Of a stretch of 18,940 nucleotides of DNA, positions 4,897 to 11,441 are shown one piece after another. Where the stretch lies: assembly GCA_902780985.1 (NCBI GenBank), contig CACZHN010000020.1, positions 1 through 18,940 of the forward strand, read 5' to 3'. The notes under the pieces were generated by a model, which had not been told where the DNA came from, did no database searches, and saw only the letters and a list, made by a program, of their open reading frames with translations. Numbering within the stretch: position 1 is the first letter of the stretch; each line of letters begins with the position of its first letter. The translations under genes were made by a program, and so were the position numbers. The DNA comes from an uncultured Lachnospiraceae bacterium (lineage in GTDB: Bacteria; Bacillota_A; Clostridia; Lachnospirales; Lachnospiraceae).

Positions 4897-4924
4897 TTTA
4901 CTATTTGTGTTCATGCAGTATAAT
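4897..4924 (+). promoter_or_regulatory. Promoter of tRNA array, module C
   Basis: TTTACT (4897-4902), a 16-base spacer and a perfect TATAAT (4919-4924). The predicted start is near 4931, leaving a 27-base leader with GAAAGGA before leader peptide C. Confidence 0.7.
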
Positions 4925-4957
4925 AAGCACATAAGATTGAGAAAGGAAAACAAAGCA

Positions 4958-5050
4958 ATGAACATATTCAGAAACTTACATTCATATAACAGTTACTCGC
5001 TCCTCGGCTACGAATCCGAACGTAGTAAAGGATCAATTGTAATGCAGTGA
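4958..5050 (+). CDS. Leader peptide C (30 aa), rich in Leu, Glu, Tyr and Ser
   Basis: GAAAGGA (4941-4947) lies 10 bases before the ATG. Residues 7-23 contain SYNSYSLLGYESERS, preceded by Leu-His. Of these 17 residues, 13 are Leu, Glu, Tyr or Ser, exactly the four tRNAs that follow (Leu AAG, Glu TTC, Tyr GTA, Ser GCT). Codons fit too: CTC-CTC in tandem for Leu(AAG), GAA twice, TAT/TAC three times, AGT twice for Ser(GCT). The stop codon lies within a 16-bp potential antiterminator (5044-5062 with 5081-5097). Own promoter, Shine-Dalgarno and terminator are all visible. Regulatory leader peptide is the best reading. Confidence 0.75.
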   Translation: MNIFRNLHSYNSYSLLGYESERSKGSIVMQ

Positions 5051-5062
5051 AACAGTAAGTGG
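5044..5062 (+). promoter_or_regulatory. Antiterminator strand of module C
   Basis: GCAGTGAA (5044-5051) pairs with TTCATTGC (5090-5097). GTAAGTGG (5055-5062) pairs with CCGCTTAT (5081-5088). These two 8-bp helices, with three G-U pairs, flank a small internal loop and compete with the first terminator. The leader C stop codon is at 5048-5050. Confidence 0.65.
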
Positions 5063-5079
5063 ATGAAGTACAGATACGA

Positions 5080-5112
5080 ACCGCTTATGTTCATTGCATA
5101 AGCGGTATTTTT
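5080..5112 (+). terminator. Intrinsic terminator / attenuator C1
   Basis: ACCGCTTATG (5080-5089) pairs with CATAAGCGGT (5097-5106), followed by ATTTTTG. The stem core ACCGCTTAT is shared with terminator A, 2.2 kb upstream. Confidence 0.88.
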
Positions 5113-5142
5113 GTGGAAGAATGTCAAAATGATATTTAGATG

Positions 5143-5174
5143 CGGAGATACTGTGAAGTATCTCCGTATTTTTT
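5143..5174 (+). terminator. Second terminator of module C
   Basis: CGGAGATAC (5143-5151) pairs perfectly with GTATCTCCG (5158-5166), followed by TATTTTTTAT. tRNA-Leu starts seven bases after it. Two terminators in tandem guard this block; I saw no antiterminator partner for this one. Confidence 0.88.
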
Positions 5175-5180
5175 ATGCCT

Positions 5181-5265
5181 GTGCGTATATCCGAATTGGT
5201 ATAGGAGCTGCACTAAGGATGCAGTCGGGATAATCCCGGTGGAGGTTCGAGTCCTCTTACGCACA
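5181..5265 (+). tRNA. tRNA-Leu(AAG)
   Basis: Class II tRNA. The acceptor GTGCGTA/TACGCAC is perfect, the anticodon arm is CTGCA-CTAAGGA-TGCAG, and the long variable arm contains CGGGA-TAA-TCCCG. The wobble base is A34, rare in bacteria outside tRNA-Arg(ACG), and would need deamination to inosine to read CTC efficiently. Confidence 0.92.
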
Positions 5266-5273
5266 CGAAATAT

Positions 5274-5347
5274 GGTCCCATCGAATAAATGGTCAGTTCG
5301 TCGGCCCTTCAAGCCGGAAATGTCGGGTTCGAGCCCCACTGGGATCA
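5274..5347 (+). tRNA. tRNA-Glu(TTC) with C33
   Basis: The acceptor GGTCCCA/TGGGATC pairs with one G-T. The anticodon arm is TCGGC-CCTTCAA-GCCGG, giving anticodon TTC with C at position 33 instead of T. The outer T-stem pairs are mismatched (TC opposite AC). Confidence 0.85.
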
Positions 5348-5361
5348 CTAAAAGAATATAT

Positions 5362-5445
5362 GGATGGATAACCCGTAATTGGTAGCGGTGCTGACTGTAA
5401 ATCAGTTGTCTTCGGGCTCTGGAGGTTCAAGTCCTTCTCCGTCCA
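5362..5445 (+). tRNA. tRNA-Tyr(GTA)
   Basis: Class II. The acceptor is GGATGGA/TCCGTCC and the anticodon arm is GCTGA-CTGTAAA-TCAGT. The variable arm is closed by a TTCG tetraloop, and the discriminator is A. Confidence 0.93.
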
Positions 5446-5449
5446 CTAT

Positions 5450-5540
5450 GCCTGTATAAGCCTAATATGGTAAGGCAGCAGATTGCTAATCTGTGAGTAA
5501 TCAGGATTCTGGTGTGTTGGTTCGAGTCCAGCTGCAGGCG
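5450..5540 (+). tRNA. tRNA-Ser(GCT)
   Basis: Class II. The acceptor is GCCTGTA/TGCAGGC, the anticodon arm GCAGA-TTGCTAA-TCTGT, the variable arm about 21 bases, and the discriminator G, as in other Ser tRNAs. It reads AGT and AGC. It is the last tRNA of the array. Confidence 0.93.
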
Positions 5541-5559
5541 CTTATATATAATGCCGTAA

Positions 5560-5636
5560 GTGAAACTCGGGGACGGGGGTCAAGTATTCATTTTGAATAC
5601 TTGCCCCCCGTCCCCGAGTCTCACTTTTTATAATTT
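5560..5636. terminator. 30-bp GC-rich hairpin ending the tRNA array
   Basis: 5560-5589 and 5595-5624 are inverted repeats matching at 28 of 30 positions around an ATTTT loop. On the plus strand TTTTTATAATTTT follows, making a terminator for the array. On the minus strand it lies just past the rpiB stop, but with a poor U-tract. The length and near-perfect symmetry also fit a dispersed palindromic (REP- or MITE-like) repeat. Confidence 0.8.
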
Positions 5637-6062
5637 TGAGTACATTGAAATTCTTCTTATATGACGTTCGTCATTTGAGAATGGTGTGTCTACGAACTTG
5701 TCGACGATCATGCAGGCAAGGCCGGCGCCGATAACTCTTGCTCCCATACAGACAACGTTGGCGTTGTTGTGGCTTCTGGTTGCTTCTGCCGAGAATACGT
5801 CGTGGCAGAGAGCTGCGCGTATGCCGTCAACCTTATTGGCTGCCATTGACATTCCGATACCTGTGCCGCAGATGAGGATTCCCAGATCTGCTTCTCCGGC
5901 GGTTATAATGTCGGTGAGCTTCTTTGCGTAAACAGGATAATCACAGGATGCCGGACTGTCTGTTCCCACATCGATTATCTCGAATCCGCGGCTCTTTAAA
6001 TGCTCTATAACTTCCTGCTTCATGGTATATCCGCCATGATCGGATCCTATTACAAGTTTCAT
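5628..6062 (-). CDS. rpiB: Ribose-5-phosphate isomerase B
   Basis: RpiB interconverts ribose 5-phosphate and ribulose 5-phosphate in the cytosolic pentose phosphate pathway. The 144-aa product opens MKLVIGSDHGGYTMK, with the family's D8-H9 pair. The nucleophile region GILICGTGIGMS has Cys65, and the second conserved His is in SHNNANVV (H98). The length is normal. AAGGAGG is about eight bases before the ATG. It is the last gene of the leftward murT-gatD-sua5-rpiB group, 49 bases after sua5; sua5 and rpiB neighbour each other in other Firmicutes as well. Some LacAB/RpiB members act on other sugar phosphates (galactose 6-phosphate, allose 6-phosphate), which cannot be excluded. Confidence 0.92.
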   Translation of the reverse strand: MKLVIGSDHGGYTMKQEVIEHLKSRGFEIIDVGTDSPASCDYPVYAKKLTDIITAGEADLGILICGTGIGMSMAANKVDGIRAALCHDVFSAEATRSHNNANVVCMGARVIGAGLACMIVDKFVDTPFSNDERHIRRISMYSKL

Positions 6063-6111
6063 CAGTGTAACCCTCCTTGATATATTGCTTTTCCCTTGTA
6101 ATTATACCTTC

Positions 6112-7185
6112 TTAAACTTTCTCAACCCTGTGTCCTGCTGCTTTAAGCAGGCGGTTCATTATACTGAAGCCCAGCTCGTCTCTGTCGAAACTTTCGCTGA
6201 AGATAACCTCTGCACCTATTCTATCACATTCACGGAGCGCCGCATATAGTCTGGCGGCAACTGTTGTACCTGCTCCGGATTCCCCCAAAGTGATAACGTG
6301 CTTGCAGTTGTATCTTTCGGCCTTGTCATTTGTGGTAAGTACCGCCGCAATCCTGCCTTCGGCCTCGGCACTGTCTGTTTCGCTGTTGATCTTATCGATC
6401 ACGGCGTCCGATACGTCGCCGGTTTCGGAATCTTCTATAATAGTAAGCTTTCCGACAGGAGCGTAGTGAGTATATTTCATTCCCGGAGCTTTCGGTCTCA
6501 GGTTCGGATCCGGCTCGATGATGGCCTTATCGATCTTAACCTCTCCCAGAACTCCTTCAAGCATATGCTTTGTTATATAACCCGGTCTTAGGATGACAGG
6601 TATATCACCGGTCATATCTACGATGGTGGATTCGATGCCGATACCTACGGCACCTCCGTCCAGGATCATATCGATACGTCCGTTCATATCCTCGATGACG
6701 TGCTCCGCCAGAGTCGGTGAAGGACGTCCGGATGTATTTGCGGACGGAGCGGCGATGAGAACACCGCTTTCTCTTATGAGGCGCGCCGCATCCGGATGGG
6801 ACGGCATTCTGATGGCTACCGTATCCAGACCGCCTGTTGTGGCATCCGGAACTTCCGGCTTCTTCTTAAAGATTACCGTAAGAGGTCCCGGCCAGAAGGC
6901 TTCCATAAGAGTGCGTGCCTTGTCGGGAATCTCCCTTGCAAGTCGCTCCACATCGGACATATCCGCTATATGTACTATCAGAGGATTGTCGGAAGGGCGC
7001 CCCTTGGCTGCATATATTTTCGCTGAGGAATCGGCATTCAGTCCGTCGCCCCCCAGACCGTATACGGTTTCTGTGGGGAAGGCTACCAGTCCGCCGTCCT
7101 GCAGTATCCTGCATGCAGTAGGAAATGCATCGCTGTCCGTTACATTTCTGATAATCGTATTTATCTTTTTCTCTTCATTATCCAT
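6112..7185 (-). CDS. sua5: L-threonylcarbamoyladenylate synthase (Sua5/YwlC type)
   Basis: The enzyme makes threonylcarbamoyl-AMP from threonine, bicarbonate and ATP. This is the first step of the t6A37 modification of tRNAs that read ANN codons. The 357-aa length shows the long Sua5 form rather than the short TsaC. The YrdC domain (about residues 10-210) has FPTETVYGLG (36-45), KGRPSDNPL (61-69) and SANTSGRPSPT. The linker has PKAPGMKYTHYAP, and a C-terminal Sua5 domain follows. The start lies five bases after the gatD stop, so the two are probably cotranscribed. Array tRNAs such as Lys, Asn, Arg(TCT), Ser(GCT) and Met would be potential t6A substrates, but no direct link is shown. Confidence 0.93.
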   Translation of the reverse strand: MDNEEKKINTIIRNVTDSDAFPTACRILQDGGLVAFPTETVYGLGGDGLNADSSAKIYAAKGRPSDNPLIVHIADMSDVERLAREIPDKARTLMEAFWPGPLTVIFKKKPEVPDATTGGLDTVAIRMPSHPDAARLIRESGVLIAAPSANTSGRPSPTLAEHVIEDMNGRIDMILDGGAVGIGIESTIVDMTGDIPVILRPGYITKHMLEGVLGEVKIDKAIIEPDPNLRPKAPGMKYTHYAPVGKLTIIEDSETGDVSDAVIDKINSETDSAEAEGRIAAVLTTNDKAERYNCKHVITLGESGAGTTVAARLYAALRECDRIGAEVIFSESFDRDELGFSIMNRLLKAAGHRVEKV

Positions 7186-7190
7186 ATGAA

Positions 7191-7949
7191 TCAGTCTCCG
7201 CTCATCTGGTCTGCGAGAACCTTTTCAAGAACGGTGTCGTGAGCCGCTTTTTCGAAATTATCTTTAAGAGCCGGCATGATGGCCGTTCCGTATTTACGCT
7301 TTAATGCGGTTTCGAGAAGAAGGTCGGCAAAATCCGGATTCTTCGGAAGTACAGGACCGTGGCTGTAGGTTCCGAATACATTCTTATAATGTACGCCTTC
7401 TGTGCCGTCCTCGCCGTTGTTTCCGAAGCCCTTCAGTATTTTTCCGAGAGGCTCCACTCCGGATCCGAGATAGGTTTTACCGCTGTGGTTCTCGAAGCCC
7501 ACAACGCTGCTTCCGCCGATACTATTTCCGAGCTTGAAAGCGTAATTGCCGATCATTCGTGTGTCGCTTCCCTTGGTGTAGAGATCTACCGCACCCAGGA
7601 ACTCGCATTTCTTTCCGTCATGGGTCTCGTAATAATGGCCCATCATCTGATATCCGCCGCAAATGCAGAGGAAGGTTTTTCCGTCCTCGATGGCAGCCTT
7701 GATATCGGCTCCCTTTCCGCCGGCAAGATCTTCCAGGAGAACTCCCTGCTCGAAGTCCTGTCCTCCGCCTACGAAGAAGATATCGAAGTCGGTGAGAGAC
7801 ATTTTCTCTCCGAGATGAAGCTCGACAACCTCGGCTTTGATGCCGCGCCATACGAGACGCTGCTTCAGGCAGAGGGTATTTCCTCTGTCACCGTAAAGAT
7901 TAAGCACCTCCGGATAGAGGTGGCATATTTTAAGTGATTGTTCTGACAT
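7191..7949 (-). CDS. gatD: Lipid II isoglutaminyl synthase, glutaminase subunit GatD
   Basis: GatD releases ammonia from glutamine and passes it to MurT, which amidates the D-Glu of the lipid II stem peptide to D-isoglutamine. This is a class I glutamine amidotransferase-like domain of 252 aa. The nucleophile is Cys97 in CICGGYQMMG and the catalytic His is H197 in GTYSHGPVLPKN. The start at 7949 is chosen because MSEQSLKICHLYPE matches GatD N-termini and AAAGGA lies just upstream. An upstream in-frame ATG at 7994 would overlap murT by 41 bases. The gene begins four bases after the murT stop, so the two are translationally linked. Confidence 0.93.
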   Translation of the reverse strand: MSEQSLKICHLYPEVLNLYGDRGNTLCLKQRLVWRGIKAEVVELHLGEKMSLTDFDIFFVGGGQDFEQGVLLEDLAGGKGADIKAAIEDGKTFLCICGGYQMMGHYYETHDGKKCEFLGAVDLYTKGSDTRMIGNYAFKLGNSIGGSSVVGFENHSGKTYLGSGVEPLGKILKGFGNNGEDGTEGVHYKNVFGTYSHGPVLPKNPDFADLLLETALKRKYGTAIMPALKDNFEKAAHDTVLEKVLADQMSGD

Positions 7950-7953
7950 GACT

Positions 7954-9351
7954 CTATCCTTTCCAGAATTCTGATTTTCCTGACAGCTCGCCAAGAACGT
8001 GTCTCAGAGAGAGCATGGAAGTATAGTTTGGAAGTACGAAAACAGGAAGTCCTGTTTCGGTAAATGCATCTATAAGTGAATTGTCATCCGGCTTGAGGAT
8101 TATCTTATCCTCCGGTACGTCGGCGTACTTCAGACGAAGCTGCATATCTTCGCCTCGGGTTCCGGTGACATATATCTTCTTACAATTCTCATCACGGCAG
8201 ACTTTTTCGTAGTCCGCATCCCATATCCAGGAAATGTCGTGGCCGTCGGCAGTCTTGTCATTGAGACAGAAGACAGCAACATAGTCCTGACTCAGTGAAG
8301 CCAGATAGGACAGTGCCTGATTGCAGCCTGCCGGGTTCTTAACCAGGATCATCTGGATATCGGTGTTCTTATAATTGAAGGTTTCCATTCGTCCGAAGCT
8401 TGAACTTACCTTTGTAAGCGAACGGAGAATGTACTTTATATTAAAGCCGGCGGTCTTAAATGCGCTGATGGCCGCCAGTGCGTTGTATACGTTGTAAAGA
8501 GCGGGAAGGCCGATGCGTACGTCCTTATGCGTTTCATTTCCCTTATTGTCGGTATATCTTAGGCTTACTGAAGTTCCCTTTGCGGTGAGTGACTTGATGG
8601 CGGTAACCGCAACATCAGGAGTCATTCTCTTGTAACCGCACTCAGGACAGTAGAAGTCGCCCAGATGTGCATAAGTATGGAAGTTATATTTATATTCGGT
8701 GCCGCACTTTATGCAGTACTTGGCATCCGAAAGAGTGTCTGCAGCGTCGCCGCCGGTTGTGGTATCTATTCCGTAATAAACCACCTTGTTCGGAACATCG
8801 CCGGCAAGGGATGATGTAAGGGAACAGTCCGCATTCAGACAAAGAGTGCTTTCCGGAACCAGGCTTACACCTTCGCGGATAGCGGAAAGTGTGTGCATAA
8901 CCTCGCCGTAGCGATCCAGCTGATCACGGAAAAGATTTGTTACAAGGATAACCTTCGGGCGAATGAGAGGAACAACTCTCTTAAGTGCGCCTTCGTCGCA
9001 CTCGATGATAGCGTAGTGCTTCTTTGCGTGTCCGAGAGGTCCTGCGTTGCAGGTAAATTCGGCGGTGATACCCGTAAGAAGATTGGCTCCGCTTCGGTTG
9101 GAAAGAACGTCGATGCCTGCAGAGTGAAGCGCCTGACGCAGCAGTCCGCAGGTTGTGGTCTTTCCGTTGGTACCTGTGACAACGATTATCTCCATATCCG
9201 AGGATACGACCTCGAGAATCTTCTTATCAAAAAAGAGGGCTGCACGACCGGGCAGGGTTGTACCTCCGCGCTTCATGATTCGAAGGGCGGTCCTGCAAAG
9301 CTTACATGCAGCAACTGAAAGAAATGTAGTTATTACATTATGACGAGACAT
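7954..9351 (-). CDS. murT: Lipid II isoglutaminyl synthase, Mur ligase subunit MurT
   Basis: MurT is a Mur-ligase-like ATPase that forms a complex with GatD at the inner membrane face and amidates lipid II. The 465-aa product has the Mur ligase P-loop VTGTNGKTTT (58-67). A Cys4 zinc ribbon (C213, C216, C235, C238) lies in the central domain, as in known MurT proteins. The C-terminal MurT-specific domain (formerly DUF1727) spans roughly 330-460. A minus-strand promoter with TTGAAA, 17-base spacing and TACGAT (9419-9391) lies upstream. It is the first gene of the four-gene leftward group. Confidence 0.95.
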   Translation of the reverse strand: MSRHNVITTFLSVAACKLCRTALRIMKRGGTTLPGRAALFFDKKILEVVSSDMEIIVVTGTNGKTTTCGLLRQALHSAGIDVLSNRSGANLLTGITAEFTCNAGPLGHAKKHYAIIECDEGALKRVVPLIRPKVILVTNLFRDQLDRYGEVMHTLSAIREGVSLVPESTLCLNADCSLTSSLAGDVPNKVVYYGIDTTTGGDAADTLSDAKYCIKCGTEYKYNFHTYAHLGDFYCPECGYKRMTPDVAVTAIKSLTAKGTSVSLRYTDNKGNETHKDVRIGLPALYNVYNALAAISAFKTAGFNIKYILRSLTKVSSSFGRMETFNYKNTDIQMILVKNPAGCNQALSYLASLSQDYVAVFCLNDKTADGHDISWIWDADYEKVCRDENCKKIYVTGTRGEDMQLRLKYADVPEDKIILKPDDNSLIDAFTETGLPVFVLPNYTSMLSLRHVLGELSGKSEFWKG

Positions 9352-9390
9352 AATTTTACCTCAAACTATCTTAGTAACTTCTGAACTATC

Positions 9391-9419
9391 ATCGTATCAC
9401 AAACAGATTTGCATTTCAA
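9391..9419 (-). promoter_or_regulatory. Promoter of the murT-gatD-sua5-rpiB group
   Basis: On the minus strand TTGAAA (9419-9414) and TACGAT (9396-9391) are separated by 17 bases. The predicted start is near 9384, 33 bases before the murT ATG. Confidence 0.65.
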
Positions 9420-9440
9420 TTTAATGTTATAACGCTGAAA

Positions 9441-9475
9441 ATTTACATAATTATTTGGGCTTGATTTACATAATT
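9441..9475. repeat. Two direct repeats upstream of the wall-hydrolase promoter
   Basis: ATTTACATAATT occurs at 9441-9452 and again at 9464-9475, 23 bp apart (about two helical turns). They end five bases before the -35 box, a usual place for an activator. On the minus strand each contains TGTAAA, which fits the WalR half-site TGTWAH. Confidence 0.6.
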
Positions 9476-9480
9476 GGTCG

Positions 9481-9509
9481 TTGACAAATATGTTACGTGT
9501 TGTTATAAT
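9481..9509 (+). promoter_or_regulatory. Consensus promoter of the SH3-NlpC/P60 gene
   Basis: TTGACA (9481-9486), a 17-base spacer and TATAAT (9504-9509), both perfect. The start is near 9516, giving a leader of about 90 bases that ends in a hairpin (ACCACAA 9566-9572 with TTGTGGT 9577-9583) and then AGGAGG. Confidence 0.9.
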
Positions 9510-9514
9510 CCTTT

Positions 9515-9531
9515 TGTAACAGATTTGTAAC
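9515..9531 (+). promoter_or_regulatory. WalR-like operator (TGTAAC-N5-TGTAAC)
   Basis: TGTAAC at 9515 and 9526, separated by exactly five bases, match the known WalR (YycF) consensus TGTWAH-N5-TGTWAH. Further single half-sites occur at 9491 (TGTTAC), 9501 (TGTTAT) and 9558 (TGTAAC). NlpC/P60 wall hydrolases are classic WalR targets. The site covers the transcription start, which would favour repression. Binding is inferred only. Confidence 0.5.
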
Positions 9532-9608
9532 AAATCGGGTTACATTCGTAAAAGAAATGTAACAAACCACAATATTTTGTGGTAAATAGAATCCTAGGAG
9601 GTTACATA

Positions 9609-10943
9609 ATGTGGTTTAAACCTAAGACTGTTCTTGCAGCCGGTCTTGCAGCGTGTCTGGTATTTCAGGGAAGCGGAGTTGCAGTTCGTGCAGACGGCAC
9701 AGTAGATGCATCTACAGTCGGTATCATTTCAAAGGTTGATGAGTATATTGAAAAGGGCGGAGAAGAAGCTGTAGCTTCACTTACAGGTATAGTAGAAGTT
9801 GTTGAAGAACCGGAAATTCAGGTTGAAGAGCCTGTGGATCTTGCGGTTGAAGAAGCAACGGAAACAGATGCTGTGCAGTACGCACAGTTTGACGGAAAAG
9901 CTATAGTAGCTGTAGAAACGGAACTTAATATCCGTACCGAGCAGGCGCAGGAGGCGGAGATCGTCGGAATTCTTTACAGATGCGGTATCTGCGATGTTCT
10001 TGAAAAGGGCGACGAGTGGACACTGATCGAATCAGGTGATTGTAAAGGATATGTAAGAACAAAGTATCTTAGATTCGGTGATGATGCGGCTGCATGGAGC
10101 ATTGAGAACGGATATTCGGAAGTTGCAACGGTTGTCGAGGAAAGCGGCCTGAATGTACGCGAGAAACCTGATGAAGAAAGCGAGAGCCTGTCGCTTATAG
10201 CGAACGGTGAGTCCTACCCGATTGTTGAGAAGGGTGATGAATGGACCAAGATCAAGCTGAATGATACAACAGAAGGTTATGTAAGCACAGAATATGTAAC
10301 CGTTGGATTTAAGACCTCAGCGGCAGTACCTTATGAACAGGTACTTGCAGCACGTGCCGAGGAAGAGAAGAAGGCACAGGAAGAGGCCGAGAGGGCTGAA
10401 CAGGAAAAAGAAGAAAAGAAGACAGCTGACGCAGAAAATGCGGAAGCAAAAGACGCGGCTCCTGATAACAAAGAGGAGCAGAAAACAGAACAGAAGACAG
10501 AAGCACCGACAGAGGCAGCTACAGAAGAAGTAACAGAGGCACCTGCAGAGGAACCTCAGAAGACTTATGCACAGCCTGCGGGAAGCGCAGGACAGGATAT
10601 AGCCGATTATGCGGTTCAGTTTGTAGGCAATCCGTACAGATACGGTGGAACAAGTCTTACAGACGGAGCTGACTGCTCGGGATTTGTACAGAGTATATAT
10701 TCGGCATTCGGCTACAGTCTGCCGAGAGTTGCGTGCGACCAGGTAACAAGAGGTGTAGAAGTTGATATGTCGGATCTTCAGCCGGGAGACATCATCGGAT
10801 ACGGCGGAGGCTATATCGGACATGTCGGCATTTATATAGGAAACGGTCAGATAGTGCATGCCGCTTCCTCAACACAGGGAATCATAACTCAGAATTATGA
10901 TTACCACACACCTACAAAGGCCGTAAGAATTGTTAACAACTAG
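9609..10943 (+). CDS. Secreted SH3-domain NlpC/P60 cell wall hydrolase
   Basis: This is a 444-aa exported enzyme predicted to cut peptide bonds in peptidoglycan stem peptides. A signal peptide covers about residues 1-28 (KPK, a hydrophobic core, then cleavage near VRADG). Two bacterial SH3 domains follow at roughly 100-160 and 173-232, each with LN(I/V)R and GY-V(R/S)T motifs. An E/K/A/T-rich spacer runs from about 245 to 320. The C-terminal NlpC/P60 domain has Cys356 (DCSGF), His405 (GHVGIY) and His417 (HAASS) as the catalytic set. The start is ATG 9609 with AGGAGG eight bases upstream, not the GTG at 9579 that precedes the ribosome site. A strong promoter and WalR-like sites suggest control by wall stress or growth. 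Confidence 0.93.
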   Translation: MWFKPKTVLAAGLAACLVFQGSGVAVRADGTVDASTVGIISKVDEYIEKGGEEAVASLTGIVEVVEEPEIQVEEPVDLAVEEATETDAVQYAQFDGKAIVAVETELNIRTEQAQEAEIVGILYRCGICDVLEKGDEWTLIESGDCKGYVRTKYLRFGDDAAAWSIENGYSEVATVVEESGLNVREKPDEESESLSLIANGESYPIVEKGDEWTKIKLNDTTEGYVSTEYVTVGFKTSAAVPYEQVLAARAEEEKKAQEEAERAEQEKEEKKTADAENAEAKDAAPDNKEEQKTEQKTEAPTEAATEEVTEAPAEEPQKTYAQPAGSAGQDIADYAVQFVGNPYRYGGTSLTDGADCSGFVQSIYSAFGYSLPRVACDQVTRGVEVDMSDLQPGDIIGYGGGYIGHVGIYIGNGQIVHAASSTQGIITQNYDYHTPTKAVRIVNN

Positions 10944-11441
10944 ACATCTTAACATCTGACTATGAACAATTCCCTAACCAACCAACTACCAAGGATTATG
11001 TCGTTCAGCAGGCCATGTAAGAAACATTCATAACGTCAGCGCTTCGCGCTTAACCGTATCCTTCGGAGACTCGTTATTTCATGTTCCTCACATGACCCTG
11101 TTCCACAGGGCATGTGTTGATAAACAAACCTGTTTAGAAAACAAGTTTTCACACAGATTTGTTTATCAACACAGCCTGCTGAACGAAAAAAGTGCAAAAC
11201 AAATAGTCAGAATATTCGATTTCGACAGTTTGTTGTGCAACATGCACAACAAAGTTCGCGAATGGTTAACAATAATGCACGGAAACCTCCTTTTTAGTGT
11301 GTTGATAACTCACATTAAAAATGTGTTTATTTAAGGTTATTCACAAAGTTATCAACATTATCAACAAAATCGTGCTTTACATAACGCGAAACCAAAGTTG
11401 AAAACGAGTGAAAAAAATTTGTTAATTCTTACGAAAATAAA
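10944..11441. other. Gene-free region with DnaA-box-like sites and inverted repeats
   Basis: No convincing gene is present. Six 9-mers fit TTATNMACA: minus at 11115-11123 and 11300-11308, plus at 11163-11171, 11337-11345 (TTATTCACA), 11349-11357 and 11358-11366. Large inverted repeats include GTGTTGATAAACAAA (11114-11128) with TTTGTTTATCAACAC (11158-11172), TTTGTTGTGCA (11229-11239) with TGCACAACAAA (11243-11253), and TGTTGATAACT (11300-11310) with AGTTATCAACA (11347-11357). Smaller hairpins sit at 11080-11094 and 11096-11110. It could be a replication-linked element; neither dnaA nor dnaN is in the window. Confidence 0.5.

Noticed and set aside
5136..5385. Open frames on both strands over tRNA-Leu and tRNA-Glu
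   Set aside because: They overlap well-formed tRNA genes and a terminator; not coding.
2902..5540. CRISPR array
   Set aside because: The repeated GGTTCRANTC strings are tRNA T-loops with unequal spacing and different flanks, not direct repeats with spacers.
10303..10859. Frames overlapping the wall-hydrolase gene
   Set aside because: They are shadows caused by the low-complexity Glu/Lys/Ala linker; the NlpC/P60 frame has signal peptide, domains and ribosome site.
11092..11334. 80-codon frame in the DnaA-box region
   Set aside because: No ribosome site, and its codons are dictated by the inverted repeats; no coding signature.
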